Below are positions 1 to 9,479 of a stretch of 64,000 nt of DNA, piece by piece. The position numbers and the translations under genes were made by a program. This stretch comes from Daejeonella oryzae DSM 19973 (lineage in GTDB: Bacteria; Bacteroidota; Bacteroidia; Sphingobacteriales; Sphingobacteriaceae), in assembly GCF_000422945.1 (NCBI RefSeq), contig NZ_AUHA01000002.1, forward strand, positions 372,001-436,000. Direction: 5' to 3'. The notes under the pieces are model-generated. The model did no database searches and was not told the origin of the DNA. It saw only the letters and a list, made by a program, of their open reading frames with translations. How positions within the stretch are numbered: position 1 is the first letter of the stretch; every line of letters starts with the position of its first letter.

Positions 1-125
1 ACGGTACAATTCCTATCTGTTTGTGGGAATGGGAAAGCAAATTGAAAAAAGGTGACAATGTTATCCTTGCTGCCTTTGGCGGTGGTTTTACATGGGGATC
101 GGTATACCTTAAATGGGCTTACTAA
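1..125 (+). CDS. fabH: 3-oxoacyl-ACP synthase III (FabH), C-terminal end only
   Basis: The open frame enters at the window edge (first full codon at base 3) and ends at the TAA at 123-125, so only the last 40 residues are visible. They contain the [11 protein letters not shown] block near the C-terminus, which is characteristic of KASIII/FabH, the enzyme that condenses acetyl-CoA with malonyl-ACP to start fatty-acid synthesis. The catalytic Cys and His lie outside the window. The downstream accB-accC genes supply malonyl-CoA for the same pathway, which fits a fatty-acid cluster. The family call is fairly firm despite the short fragment. Confidence 0.85.
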   Translation, partial: GTIPICLWEWESKLKKGDNVILAAFGGGFTWGSVYLKWAY

Positions 126-204
126 AAAATCAGAGCCTTTGTTAAAATTTTTATTATAATTTTAGATCGCTAAATTTTAATTTTTTTATACTAAAACACA
201 TAAA

Positions 205-681
205 ATGGATATTAAACAAATTCAAGATCTCATTAAGTTTGTCTCCAGGTCTGGAGTAAATGAGGTTTCTATTGAACAGAAAGAGTTTAAAATTACCATA
301 AAAACCAATCAGGCACCAACTTATGTTACGGCTAGCGTTCCTGCGGCAGCAGCACAGGTTTTACCTGCAGCACATGCCGCTCCTCCGGTTTCTCCGGTAG
401 AAGCTAAGGAAGTGCTGGTTCCTGTTTCTGATGATTCAAAATACCTCACTATTAAATCTCCGATGATCGGAACGTTTTACCGTTCATCCAGCCCGGATAA
501 GCCATTATTTGTTAATGTTGGCGATGAGATTAAGGCAGGACAGGTGGTTTGTATTATCGAAGCGATGAAGTTATTTAACGAGATCGAATCTGAAATTTCA
601 GGTCGAATTGTTAAAGTGTTAGTAGATAATGCAAGTCCGGTAGAATATGATCAGCCTTTATTTTTGGTAGAGCCTATTTAA
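205..681 (+). CDS. accB: Acetyl-CoA carboxylase biotin carboxyl carrier protein
   Basis: This 158-residue protein is the carrier that moves carboxyl-biotin between biotin carboxylase and the carboxyltransferase of acetyl-CoA carboxylase. The N-terminal part (1-35) is the usual AccB start, followed by an Ala/Pro-rich linker (about 36-75). The C-terminal biotinyl domain (about 80-158) carries the EAMKL motif, with K122 as the biotinylated lysine. The length matches AccB. The ATG at 205 follows an A/T-rich leader without a clear Shine-Dalgarno sequence. It sits 79 nt after fabH and about 90 nt before accC, and the three are probably cotranscribed. Known for the family: BirA attaches the biotin. 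Confidence 0.97.
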   Translation: MDIKQIQDLIKFVSRSGVNEVSIEQKEFKITIKTNQAPTYVTASVPAAAAQVLPAAHAAPPVSPVEAKEVLVPVSDDSKYLTIKSPMIGTFYRSSSPDKPLFVNVGDEIKAGQVVCIIEAMKLFNEIESEISGRIVKVLVDNASPVEYDQPLFLVEPI

Positions 682-772
682 TTTGAAGATACCCAGTTTG
701 ACTATTTGAAGTTAAATTACCTATTTCTTCATTTTCAGTTTGCCAAATTTTCAGGTTTTCAAATCAAAAACT

Positions 773-2113
773 ATGTTTAAAAAAATACTTATTGCCAACC
801 GGGGTGAAATTGCACTGCGAATAATCCGTACCTGTAAAGAGATGGGTGTTAAAACAGTAGCAGTTTATTCTACTGCCGACCGCGATAGTTTACACGTGCG
901 TTTTGCCGATGAAGCTGTTTGCATCGGCCCGCCACCCAGTAAAGATTCTTACTTAAATATTCCCAATATAATTTCTGCAGCCGAATTAACCAACGCAGAT
1001 GCTATACATCCCGGTTACGGTTTTCTTTCAGAGAATTCTAAATTTTCTGCCATCTGCCGCGATTACGGAATCAAATTTATTGGTGCTACGCCAGAACAAA
1101 TCAACGGCATGGGCGACAAAGCCTCTGCTAAAGAAACGATGAAACTGGCCGGAGTTCCAACTATTCCGGGTTCTGAAGGATTGTTAACAGATATTAAAAG
1201 CGGAATTAAGATTGCCGCTGAAATTGGTTATCCTGTTATTTTAAAAGCTACTGCCGGTGGTGGTGGCCGCGGAATGCGTATTGTTTGGAACGATGAGGAG
1301 TTCGAACCCGCATGGGATTCGGCACGTCAGGAATCTGCCGCAGCTTTTGGTAATGATGGTCTTTATCTTGAAAAATATGTGGAAGATCCGCGTCATATAG
1401 AAATTCAGGTGATCGGAGATCAGTATGGCAAAGTTTGTCATTTATCTGAACGCGATTGTTCTATTCAGCGTCGTCATCAGAAATTAATTGAAGAAGCACC
1501 TTCCCCATTCATGACTCCCGAGTTACGTGAAAAAATGGGTATTGCAGCTATTAAAGGAGCGCAAGCCGTAAATTACGAAGGCGCCGGAACTGTTGAATTT
1601 CTGGTAGATAAACACCGTAATTTCTATTTCATGGAAATGAACACGCGTATCCAGGTTGAACACCCGGTTACCGAAGAGGTTATCAATTTCGATCTGATTA
1701 AAGAACAAATAAAAGTTGCCGCCGGTATTCCGATATCAGGAAAAAATTACGAACCAACCATGCATGCCATTGAATGCCGTATTAATGCGGAAGATCCGTT
1801 CAATAACTTTCGTCCTTGTCCCGGAAAAATTACACAGTTTCATTCACCGGGTGGACACGGAGTACGTGTAGATACTCATGTTTATGCCGGTTATCAGATT
1901 CCTTCTAATTACGATTCAATGATTGCGAAGCTGATTTGCGTGGCACAAACCCGCGAAGAAGCAATTTGTACGATGGAGCGTGCTTTAAGCGAATTTGTTA
2001 TTGAAGGAATTAAAACTACTATTCCTTTTCATTTACGACTGATGAAAAATGCGAATTTCCGTGCAGGTAATTTCACCACCAAATTCATGGAGAGTTTTGA
2101 TCTTACAGAATAA
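773..2113 (+). CDS. accC: Acetyl-CoA carboxylase biotin carboxylase subunit
   Basis: This ATP-grasp enzyme carboxylates biotin on AccB using bicarbonate and ATP. The protein begins [17 protein letters not shown], the standard AccC N-terminus, so I chose the ATG at 773. An in-frame TTG at 740 would add 11 non-conserved residues. Visible motifs are the glycine-rich ATP loop [19 protein letters not shown], the [12 protein letters not shown] stretch and the catalytic-site [14 protein letters not shown]. The 446-residue length is typical of stand-alone bacterial AccC. A strong terminator follows at 2141, so fabH-accB-accC probably forms one unit. The carboxyltransferase genes accA and accD are not in this window. 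Confidence 0.97.
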   Translation: MFKKILIANRGEIALRIIRTCKEMGVKTVAVYSTADRDSLHVRFADEAVCIGPPPSKDSYLNIPNIISAAELTNADAIHPGYGFLSENSKFSAICRDYGIKFIGATPEQINGMGDKASAKETMKLAGVPTIPGSEGLLTDIKSGIKIAAEIGYPVILKATAGGGGRGMRIVWNDEEFEPAWDSARQESAAAFGNDGLYLEKYVEDPRHIEIQVIGDQYGKVCHLSERDCSIQRRHQKLIEEAPSPFMTPELREKMGIAAIKGAQAVNYEGAGTVEFLVDKHRNFYFMEMNTRIQVEHPVTEEVINFDLIKEQIKVAAGIPISGKNYEPTMHAIECRINAEDPFNNFRPCPGKITQFHSPGGHGVRVDTHVYAGYQIPSNYDSMIAKLICVAQTREEAICTMERALSEFVIEGIKTTIPFHLRLMKNANFRAGNFTTKFMESFDLTE

Positions 2114-2140
2114 GCATCTATAAAACAAAATAAACCGTAG

Positions 2141-2180
2141 ATACCATTCTAAAATCAATTAGAATGGTATTTTTGTTTTT
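2141..2180 (+). terminator. Rho-independent terminator after accC
   Basis: Perfect 12-bp inverted repeat (ATACCATTCTAA at 2141-2152 and its complement at 2159-2170) with a 6-nt loop, followed directly by a T-rich run to 2180. It closes the accBC unit just upstream of tatC. Confidence 0.88.
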
Positions 2181-2186
2181 AACAAT

Positions 2187-3068
2187 ATGAGCGAAGTAGA
2201 AAGCAACAGCCTGGTTAAGGCCGTAAAAGAAAAAGGCAAAAGCCTTGAAGCCGAAATGTCTTTTTTTGACCATTTAGATGTTTTGCGAAAACATCTGATC
2301 AGAGCCTCACTGGTAATAATTGTTTTTATGGGGGTTGCTTTCACCTTTTATGATTTTATTTTTGATAAGATCATCATGGGACCAAAGAGTACAGATTTCT
2401 GGACTTACCGGATGATGTGTGCCTTAAGCGAAAGATTTGATCTGGGTCCTGATTTCTGCATTACTAAAATCCCGTTCAATATTATTAATACCGAAATGGC
2501 CGGCCAGTTTACATTACAACTAAACTCTTCGCTGATGATTGGTATCGTTTTGGGATTTCCTTATTTGCTTTTTGAAATATGGCTTTTTGTGAAACCGGCC
2601 CTGCATGATAAAGAAAGAAAATCAGCCAGCGGCTTTACGTTCTATGCTACCTTACTGTTTCTGATTGGTATTTTATTCGGTTATTATGTAATTGCACCAC
2701 TCTCAATCAGTTTCCTGGCTGGATATAATGTAAGTGATGTAATTCAGAATCAGATTACTATCGATTCATATTTTTCTACGGTTGCTACCTTAACTATTGG
2801 ATCGGGTTTGATCTTTGAACTGCCTATCGTAATTTTTATCCTTTCAAAACTGGGTATAATGACGCCAAAGTTTATGCGTTCTTCACGCCGCTATGCCACC
2901 GTTATTATTCTCGTTATTGCAGCAATAGTAACTCCAACACCTGATATTTTAACCATGCTCACAGTAAGTTTCCCATTATTCTTATTGTATGAGTTAAGTA
3001 TCGGAATTTCTGCAAGGGTAGAAAGGAATAAAAAGAAGGCTGAATTAGAATTCGAAAAAAGCATTTAA
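2187..3068 (+). CDS. tatC: Sec-independent protein translocase TatC
   Basis: TatC is the multi-spanning membrane receptor that recognises twin-arginine signal peptides. The 293-residue protein has a cytoplasmic N-terminus with the conserved region FDHLDVLRKHLIRA (about residues 30-43), followed by several hydrophobic segments that fit the six-helix TatC fold. The first periplasmic loop is long, as in other Bacteroidota. The sequence ends in a charged cytoplasmic tail. The ATG at 2187 lies only 7 nt after the T-tract of the accC terminator, so the promoter must lie within or upstream of that hairpin. The start could alternatively be slightly internal. No tatA gene is adjacent. It may be cotranscribed with rpiB, 57 nt downstream. 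Confidence 0.95.
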   Translation: MSEVESNSLVKAVKEKGKSLEAEMSFFDHLDVLRKHLIRASLVIIVFMGVAFTFYDFIFDKIIMGPKSTDFWTYRMMCALSERFDLGPDFCITKIPFNIINTEMAGQFTLQLNSSLMIGIVLGFPYLLFEIWLFVKPALHDKERKSASGFTFYATLLFLIGILFGYYVIAPLSISFLAGYNVSDVIQNQITIDSYFSTVATLTIGSGLIFELPIVIFILSKLGIMTPKFMRSSRRYATVIILVIAAIVTPTPDILTMLTVSFPLFLLYELSIGISARVERNKKKAELEFEKSI

Positions 3069-3125
3069 CACCATATCTCTAAAATTTTACGTTTAGCTTG
3101 TACGATTAATTATACATTTACAATC

Positions 3126-3560
3126 ATGAATAAAAAATTATCCATTGCTATTGGTGCTGATCATGCAGGATTCGATTACAAGCAATTACTCAATGATCTT
3201 TTGAAGGATTACGAGGTTAAAGATTTCGGAACCTTCAGCGCAGATTCTGTTGATTATCCTGATTTCGCCCATCCGGTTGCGCAGGCTGTAGAAAATGGAG
3301 AATATAATCTGGGCATTCTTATATGCGGAAGCGCAAACGGAGTGGCCATGACTGCAAATAAACATGCCGGAATTCGTGCTGCAATCTGCTGGAATGAGGA
3401 ACTTGCCGAACTTGCCCGTAATCATAACAATGCCAATGTGCTATGCATCCCGGCAAGGTTTACCTCCCCTGAACTTGCTGAGGCCATTACTTTAAAGTTT
3501 CTGACTTCAGAATTTGAAGGCGGAAGACATGGCAATCGTGTTGATAAAATCTCTTGTTAA
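3126..3560 (+). CDS. rpiB: Ribose-5-phosphate isomerase B
   Basis: This 144-residue RpiB/LacA/LacB-family sugar-phosphate isomerase interconverts ribose-5-phosphate and ribulose-5-phosphate in the pentose phosphate pathway. It shows the N-terminal GADHAGF phosphate/substrate motif, DFGT, and the active-site block ICGSANGVAMTANK with Cys67 as the likely catalytic base. HAGIRAA and NNANVLCIPAR follow, all typical of RpiB rather than the unrelated RpiA. The length is as expected. The leader contains a TACATTTA element just upstream of the ATG that resembles the Bacteroidota -7 box. The M28 peptidase gene follows 18 nt later and may share the transcript. A LacAB-type role is less likely because no tagatose genes are nearby. 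Confidence 0.94.
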   Translation: MNKKLSIAIGADHAGFDYKQLLNDLLKDYEVKDFGTFSADSVDYPDFAHPVAQAVENGEYNLGILICGSANGVAMTANKHAGIRAAICWNEELAELARNHNNANVLCIPARFTSPELAEAITLKFLTSEFEGGRHGNRVDKISC

Positions 3561-3578
3561 ACTAAATCTAATTAAATA

Positions 3579-5180
3579 ATGAAAAAACAGTTCCTCTGGA
3601 TACTAGCGTTGTGGATTTCCATACCTGCATTCGCACAGGATCCCCGTGCACAAAAATTTGCCAAACAAATTACTGCTAAAGATGCCAAAAAGCATTTAAG
3701 TATACTGGCTTCCGATGAGTATGAAGGTCGTGAAACCGGTAAACCCGGCGCAGAAAAAGCCGCCAATTACATAGCTGCTCAGTTTAAAAAATTAGGATTA
3801 ACAGCTCCGGTTAATGGTTCTTACTTTCAAAACGTAAGTCTGGTTGAAAACCTGTTTGAGGTAAAATCTTTCAACATCAACGGCACAGCCCTTACTTTTG
3901 GTAAAGATTTCTACTTCTCAGGAACACCTGATACTAAAGCGATAAATGCTTCTGAAGTGGTTTTTATTGGTTACGGAATTGATTCTGAAAATTACAGCGA
4001 TTTAAAAAACACAGATATTAATGGTAAAGTTGTTCTGTTCATTAACAAAGGTGAACCTGTAAAAAATGGTATTTCGGCAGTTACAAAATCTGCTGATAAT
4101 TCTGACTGGAGCAAAGGACGCAAGCGTTTGCAATATATTCAAAGCAAAAATCCATCACTTATACTGGCTGCAAGTCCGGATGTAGCGGAAATTCTTGAGA
4201 AAAACGGCGAATATTTTAAATCAGCAGGAGGCCGCTTATCCCTAAAGAAGGAAAAGGCTCCGGATGCTAAAGCAAACGCAGCTGCTGTTGTAAATATCCC
4301 GGTTTCTGTAGCGGATATGATTTTGAAGAATTCAGGCTTAAATTATGAAACGTTAAAGTCATCAATTGATAACAGTTCTGAACCTAAAACGCAAACTGTT
4401 AAAACCAACTTCAGTACTGCATTTGGTCAGCTGTCAAAAGATGTTAAAGCCATGAATGTTATGGGCTTTCTTCCGGGAACTGATCTGAAAGATGAAGTGC
4501 TTGTATTTTCTGCTCATTATGATCATATTGGTTTAACTAAAAGTGGCACCGATAAAGTAAATAATGGAGCTGACGATGACGGATCTGGTACTACCGGGGT
4601 TATCGAGATTGCCCGTGCTTTTGCCAAAGCCAAAAAGGCCGGTAAAGGACCAAGAAGAAGCATTCTGTTTTTAGCCGTTACCGGAGAAGAAAAAGGATTA
4701 TTAGGTTCTGAGTGGTACTCAGAAAATCCGGTTTTCCCGTTGAATAAAACAATTGCCGATTTGAATATCGACATGATCGGCAGAATAGGAACTGCTTATA
4801 AAGGAAAAGCTGATTCGGCAAATTATTGCTACCTCATCGGATCTGATAAGTTAAGTTCAGATCTACACAAAATCAGCGAAAACGCAAATTCTATTTATAC
4901 TAAAATGACCATTGATTATAAATTCAATGATCCTAAAGATCCGGAGCGTATTTATTACCGTTCTGATCATTACAATTTCGCCAAACACGGTATTCCAATT
5001 ATTTTTTACTTCAATGGCGTGCACGAAGATTATCATAAGCCAAGTGATGAAGTTCACAAGATCAATTTCCCATTGCTTGCTAAACGTGCCCAACTAGTAT
5101 ATTATACGGGCTGGGATCTCGCAAATCGCGAAAGCCGGCCAGCTGTAGATGTTAAAAATGACATGCCTGCAACCAGATAA
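3579..5180 (+). CDS. Secreted M28-family zinc aminopeptidase
   Basis: Exported metallopeptidase of 533 residues. Residues 1-19 form a signal peptide (MKKQFLWILALWISIPAFA) followed by Q. A PA-like inserted region (about 110-280) precedes the co-catalytic zinc domain. Zinc ligands and catalytic residues can be followed in order: H313-x-D315 in SAHYDHIG, D332 in GADDDGSG, E370/E371 in TGEEKGLLGS, D398 in NIDMIGR and a late His in HEDYHKPSD. This is the M28 pattern (Vibrio leucyl aminopeptidase/PSMA-like), so it probably trims N-terminal residues from peptides outside the inner membrane. No T9SS sorting domain is visible, so a periplasmic or outer-membrane location is likely. Substrate preference cannot be read from sequence. 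Confidence 0.9.
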   Translation: MKKQFLWILALWISIPAFAQDPRAQKFAKQITAKDAKKHLSILASDEYEGRETGKPGAEKAANYIAAQFKKLGLTAPVNGSYFQNVSLVENLFEVKSFNINGTALTFGKDFYFSGTPDTKAINASEVVFIGYGIDSENYSDLKNTDINGKVVLFINKGEPVKNGISAVTKSADNSDWSKGRKRLQYIQSKNPSLILAASPDVAEILEKNGEYFKSAGGRLSLKKEKAPDAKANAAAVVNIPVSVADMILKNSGLNYETLKSSIDNSSEPKTQTVKTNFSTAFGQLSKDVKAMNVMGFLPGTDLKDEVLVFSAHYDHIGLTKSGTDKVNNGADDDGSGTTGVIEIARAFAKAKKAGKGPRRSILFLAVTGEEKGLLGSEWYSENPVFPLNKTIADLNIDMIGRIGTAYKGKADSANYCYLIGSDKLSSDLHKISENANSIYTKMTIDYKFNDPKDPERIYYRSDHYNFAKHGIPIIFYFNGVHEDYHKPSDEVHKINFPLLAKRAQLVYYTGWDLANRESRPAVDVKNDMPATR

Positions 5181-5183
5181 TAA

Positions 5184-5216
5184 AAATCCCCTGAGATGAT
5201 CAGGGGATTTTTTTTG
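5184..5216 (+). terminator. Rho-independent terminator after the M28 peptidase
   Basis: Perfect 11-bp stem (AAATCCCCTGA at 5184-5194, complement at 5200-5210) with a 5-nt loop and a run of eight or more T, immediately after the peptidase stop codon. Confidence 0.92.
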
Positions 5217-5357
5217 AATCAGATTTTATCAGTTTCTCTACTGTTTTATAATCAATCTGATTTACAATACCTTTCATAAATTCTCAGGTTTTCACAATTT
5301 TTGCAGCTTAATAAAGTTTTAAGGATTGCTTCTCATCAAAATAGCTAAATTCGCCTA

Positions 5358-6740
5358 ATGACCAATTACGCCTCGGAATTTCTGAATGAATCAGCTGAAA
5401 AAGCATTCGATCTTGACCATCGCCGAATTATCAATTACAACATTGGTAAATATGATGCCGCCGTTGAACGCGGCCTTTTAAAATTTTCTAACCTCGAAAA
5501 TTCTAAACGGAAAGCCCATGTCATAAAATGGAAAGTGATGGAAAACCTGGATAAATTACTTCCGGAATTTGAAGCCAATTTTCAGCGCAAAGGCGGTAAG
5601 GTAATCTGGGCAAATACGGCCGAAGAAGCTAATGCCGAAATACTGAATATCATTAAAAAAGCAGGAGCAAAATCTGTTATCAAATCCAAATCAATGGTTA
5701 CTGAGGAAATTCACCTGAATGAATTCCTGGAAGGTAACCACATTGAAACATTGGAAAGTGACCTTGGAGAATATATTGTGCAATTGCTGGGACAAAAGCC
5801 CTATCATATTGTAACTCCGGCCATGCACCTTAGCAAAGAGGATGTCGCTAAATTATTTAACGAAAAATTTGGCACTCCGACTGACGCTACTCCGCAGCAA
5901 TTAACATTAAAAGCCCGTGAACTTTTACGCGAAAAATATACTTCAGCAGATGTTGGAATTACCGGCGGCAATTTTCTGATTGCCGATACAGGAAGTTTAG
6001 CACTGACTGAAAATGAAGGAAATGCCAGGCTAACGACTACATTTCCTAAAATACATATCGCAGTGGTTGGTATTGAGAAAATCATTCCTTCAATGAGCGA
6101 CCTTGACCTTTTCTGGCCATTGCTTTCTACACACGGCACCGGGCAAAATTTAACAGTTTATAACACTATTTTAGGCGGGCCAAAGCAGGAAGGTGAAACG
6201 GATGGGCCTGAAGAAATGTATGTGATTCTTTTAGATAATGGCCGTACCAATTTACTGGCTCAAAAAGATCAGCGGCAAGGCTTATACTGTATTCGCTGCG
6301 GCGCTTGTCTCAATGCGTGTCCGGTTTATAAAAATATTGGCGGACATACTTATGAAAGTACATACAGCGGTCCAATTGGTTCTGTAATTACTCCGCATAT
6401 GCAGGGAATGGAAGACTTTAAACATTTAAGTTTTGCCTCAAGCTTATGCGGTAAATGCTCTGAAGTTTGCCCCGTTAAAATAGATATACATAAAATGCTT
6501 TTGCTTAACAGGCGTGATTCTGTGGAGCAGGGATTTGTAACCAAAAAAGAAGTCTACACCTGGAAAGGATGGAAATCCGGAATGATGAAACGTAAAATGA
6601 TGGATATGCTTTCTGGTTCGTGGAAAAACAGACTTTTAAAATTCCTTTTCAGAAAAAGCTACGGAACAAACCGGGCAATACCTAAAGTTGCTCCCAAATC
6701 ATTTAGTCAAACCTGGAAAGAAGAAAATCCGGAACAATAG
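5358..6740 (+). CDS. lutB: LutB-like lactate utilisation iron-sulfur protein
   Basis: This 460-residue protein has an N-terminal LUD (DUF162) domain and a C-terminal ferredoxin-like domain. Two cysteine clusters that would bind 4Fe-4S centres are visible: CIRCGACLNACP starting at C311 and CGKCSEVCP starting at C364. This is the LutB/YkgF architecture. In Bacillus, LutABC oxidises L-lactate to pyruvate. Here neither lutA (CCG-domain protein) nor lutC is adjacent, so the partners must be elsewhere or the protein works alone. The ATG at 5358 opens after a 140-nt leader behind a strong terminator, so it probably has its own promoter. The downstream E1 dehydrogenase gene is 95 nt away and may be independent. 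Confidence 0.88.
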   Translation: MTNYASEFLNESAEKAFDLDHRRIINYNIGKYDAAVERGLLKFSNLENSKRKAHVIKWKVMENLDKLLPEFEANFQRKGGKVIWANTAEEANAEILNIIKKAGAKSVIKSKSMVTEEIHLNEFLEGNHIETLESDLGEYIVQLLGQKPYHIVTPAMHLSKEDVAKLFNEKFGTPTDATPQQLTLKARELLREKYTSADVGITGGNFLIADTGSLALTENEGNARLTTTFPKIHIAVVGIEKIIPSMSDLDLFWPLLSTHGTGQNLTVYNTILGGPKQEGETDGPEEMYVILLDNGRTNLLAQKDQRQGLYCIRCGACLNACPVYKNIGGHTYESTYSGPIGSVITPHMQGMEDFKHLSFASSLCGKCSEVCPVKIDIHKMLLLNRRDSVEQGFVTKKEVYTWKGWKSGMMKRKMMDMLSGSWKNRLLKFLFRKSYGTNRAIPKVAPKSFSQTWKEENPEQ

Positions 6741-6835
6741 ATCAGATATTTTCAGTCATCACAGATATTAAGATTATCGGGCTATTCCGTGCTCAAAAAA
6801 CACGGAATCAATTTTCGAAGCTTTGAAAAATCTGT

Positions 6836-8830
6836 ATGTTTACCGGCATGAATTTCGACCGCAAAAACCTGGATGATCAAACCTTATTAGGCTTATACAA
6901 AAATCTGTTAAAGCCCAGGATGATCGAGGAAAAGATGCTGATTCTGCTGAGGCAGGGCCGCATTGGCAAATGGTTTTCCGGGATCGGTCAGGAAGCCATA
7001 GCCGTGGGAACTACTCTGGCCATGAAACCGGATGAATATATATTGCCCATGCATCGTAATTTGGGTGTTTTTACTAGCCGGCAAATTCCTTTGTCCCGTT
7101 TAATGGGTCAATGGCAGGGAAAAGCCTCAGGTTTTACAAAAGGACGTGACCGCTCCTTTCATTTCGGAACTCAGGAATTTAAAATCGTTGGGATGATTTC
7201 ACACCTGGGGCCGCAACTTGCGCTGGCAGATGGAATCGCGTTAGCGGATTTATTGAAGAAAGATAAAAAGGCAACGCTTGTATTTACCGGCGAAGGAGCA
7301 ACCAGCGAAGGCGACTTTCACGAAGCTTTAAATGTGGCTTCAGTTTGGAACCTTCCGGTGATATTTATAATAGAAAATAACGGGTATGGATTATCAACTC
7401 CTACCAATGAACAGTACCGCTGCGAAACACTTGCCGACCGGGCTATTGGCTATGGCATGGAGGGGCGGGTTATAGATGGCAATAATATACTGGAAGTGTA
7501 TCATACCATTAATGAGATTGCTGCAGAAATCCGGAAAAATCCAAGACCTGTACTTGTAGAATGTTTGACCTTCCGGATGCGTGGACACGAAGAAGCTTCC
7601 GGAACCAAATACGTGCCTCAGGAGTTATTTGAGGAATGGGCCGTAAAAGATCCGGTTAAAAATTTTGAAGAATATTTACTAAGTGAAAACGTACTCAGTC
7701 CAAATTTAATTACCGAGATAAAAGCAGATTTTAAACTGGGTATTGAACATGATGTTGAGCAGGTATTTCTGGAAAAGGAAATTGAACTCAACCAGCAAGA
7801 AGAGATTGCAGATATGTATGCTCCATATTTTGCTGAGTCGGTTCTTCCGGCAGATACAAATAAGAAATCTGACAAAAGATACCTGGATGCGATAAGTGAT
7901 GGTTTAAGACAAGGAATGCAAAAACATTCTAATCTGGTAATCATGGGTCAGGATATAGCCGAATATGGCGGGGCTTTTAAAATAACTCAGGGTTTTGTTG
8001 AGGAATTTGGTAAAGGAAGAGTGCGTAATACTCCAATATGCGAGTCTGCGATTGTTGGAGCTGCCTTAGGTCTCTCAATAAACGGATATAAAGCCGTTAT
8101 GGAAATGCAGTTTGCAGATTTCGCTACCTGCGGATTTAATCAGATTATTAATAACCTGGCCAAAACTCATTACCGCTGGAACGAAAAAGCAGATGTGGTG
8201 ATACGTATGCCTACAGGTGCCGGAACAGGTGCCGGACCTTTTCATTCTCAAAGCAATGAGGCATGGTTTACCAAAACTCCCGGACTAAAAGTTGTATACC
8301 CGGCATTTCCTTCTGATGCTAAAGGCTTGCTTCTTGCTGCCATTGATGACCCGAATCCGGTAATGTATTTTGAACACAAATATCTCTACCGCGGAATTTC
8401 AGAGCCAATTTACGACGACTATTACACTATTGAGATTGGAAAGGCAAAACTCGTTTTAGAAGGCGGGCAGTTCAGCATTATTACTTATGGCCTGGGAGTT
8501 CACTGGGCTATGGAATATCTCAAAAACAATCCGCAGCTTTCCGCAGATTTAATCGACTTAAGAAGCCTGCAGCCCTGGGATAAAGAAGCTGTAGAAAAAT
8601 CAATTAAAAAAACAGGGCGGGCTTTGATTTTACATGAAGATACGTTAACTAATGGCTTCGGTGCCGAACTCAGCGCTCATATAGCCGAGCATTGCTTTAA
8701 ATTTTTGGATGCGCCTGTTATGCGTTGCGCCAGTCTGGATACAGCCATCCCGATGAACAAAAGTTTGGAAGATAATTTTTTGGCAAAAAGCCGTTTAGCA
8801 GAAACCGTGGAGAGACTGATGAATTACTAA
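6836..8830 (+). CDS. Fused E1 alpha/beta subunits of a 2-oxoacid dehydrogenase complex
   Basis: This 664-residue thiamine-diphosphate enzyme joins both E1 subunits in one chain. The alpha half (about 1-330) has the TPP/Mg motif starting GEGATSEGDFHEALN at residue 152 and ending in NNGYGLS. The beta half (about 350-664) starts with the ISDGLRQGM and MGQDIAEYGGAF regions and contains the CESAIVGAALG block. It catalyses oxidative decarboxylation of a 2-oxo acid and transfers the acyl group to lipoyl-E2. Similarity is strongest to branched-chain 2-oxoacid/pyruvate-type E1, and fusions are common in Bacteroidota. E2 and E3 genes are not in this window. The start could be Met1 or Met5 (6848). Confidence 0.9.
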   Translation: MFTGMNFDRKNLDDQTLLGLYKNLLKPRMIEEKMLILLRQGRIGKWFSGIGQEAIAVGTTLAMKPDEYILPMHRNLGVFTSRQIPLSRLMGQWQGKASGFTKGRDRSFHFGTQEFKIVGMISHLGPQLALADGIALADLLKKDKKATLVFTGEGATSEGDFHEALNVASVWNLPVIFIIENNGYGLSTPTNEQYRCETLADRAIGYGMEGRVIDGNNILEVYHTINEIAAEIRKNPRPVLVECLTFRMRGHEEASGTKYVPQELFEEWAVKDPVKNFEEYLLSENVLSPNLITEIKADFKLGIEHDVEQVFLEKEIELNQQEEIADMYAPYFAESVLPADTNKKSDKRYLDAISDGLRQGMQKHSNLVIMGQDIAEYGGAFKITQGFVEEFGKGRVRNTPICESAIVGAALGLSINGYKAVMEMQFADFATCGFNQIINNLAKTHYRWNEKADVVIRMPTGAGTGAGPFHSQSNEAWFTKTPGLKVVYPAFPSDAKGLLLAAIDDPNPVMYFEHKYLYRGISEPIYDDYYTIEIGKAKLVLEGGQFSIITYGLGVHWAMEYLKNNPQLSADLIDLRSLQPWDKEAVEKSIKKTGRALILHEDTLTNGFGAELSAHIAEHCFKFLDAPVMRCASLDTAIPMNKSLEDNFLAKSRLAETVERLMNY

Positions 8831-8865
8831 AATATTAAGCTCTCGGGCACATTTGACAAATACAT

Positions 8866-9444
8866 ATGCAGGATAAAAAACACAGACAGAACCAGGCAAA
8901 AATTCTGCGAATCGCCAGGAAAATACATCGTACCACGGGAGCCTTGCTGTTCGTTTTTTTCTTTATTATTTCAGTTAGCGGATTGTTTCTGGGCTGGAAA
9001 AAACACAGCGGTGGAATCATTCTTGCCAAATCTTACCAGGGGACTTCCAGCGAATTAAAAGACTGGCTTTCCATTGACAGTCTTCATAAAAATGCAGGCA
9101 AAATATTTATTGACTCCATATCAAAAACCCTCTCACAGGAACTTGACAGAATTGATATCAGAAAAGATAAGGGAATGGTGAAATTTGTATTTTCCAAAGG
9201 TTACTGGGGCATTCAGCTGGATGGGGTAACCGGTAAATTGCTTCATATAGAAAACCGCCGTGCAGACCTTATTGAAAATATTCATGACGGCTCAATTCTC
9301 GATTCCTATTTCAATACCAGTAACGGGCAAATAAAGTTGGTTTATACTACTGTAATGGGAATTGCTTTACTAATATTTACAATCACGGGTTTTTGGCTAT
9401 GGTATGGACCTAAACGGATGAGAAATAAAACTGCTCCTGATTAG
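8866..9444 (+). CDS. PepSY-associated membrane protein
   Basis: This 192-residue protein has a short basic N-terminus, a first transmembrane helix at about 25-45 (ALLFVFFFIISVSGLFLGW), an extracytoplasmic PepSY-like domain (about 60-150) and a second helix at about 162-182 (TVMGIALLIFTITGFWLWY). This resembles a one-unit version of the PepSY_TM family, whose larger members act in iron-siderophore reduction or inhibit extracytoplasmic peptidases. The start of the first helix (HRTTGALLF) and the WLWYGPK end match that family. It follows the E1 gene by 35 nt and may be cotranscribed with the secreted-protein gene 35 nt downstream. The role is unassigned. Confidence 0.72.
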   Translation: MQDKKHRQNQAKILRIARKIHRTTGALLFVFFFIISVSGLFLGWKKHSGGIILAKSYQGTSSELKDWLSIDSLHKNAGKIFIDSISKTLSQELDRIDIRKDKGMVKFVFSKGYWGIQLDGVTGKLLHIENRRADLIENIHDGSILDSYFNTSNGQIKLVYTTVMGIALLIFTITGFWLWYGPKRMRNKTAPD

Positions 9445-9479
9445 TGAAACTCCTTAATCTCATTTAAACTTTATACAAA

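Noticed and set aside
740-772. Upstream TTG start for accC
   Set aside because: It adds 11 residues without similarity to the conserved AccC N-terminus, which begins exactly at the ATG at 773.
5804-6139. 111-codon minus-strand frame within lutB
   Set aside because: It is covered by the conserved LUD domain coding sequence on the other strand. No independent support.
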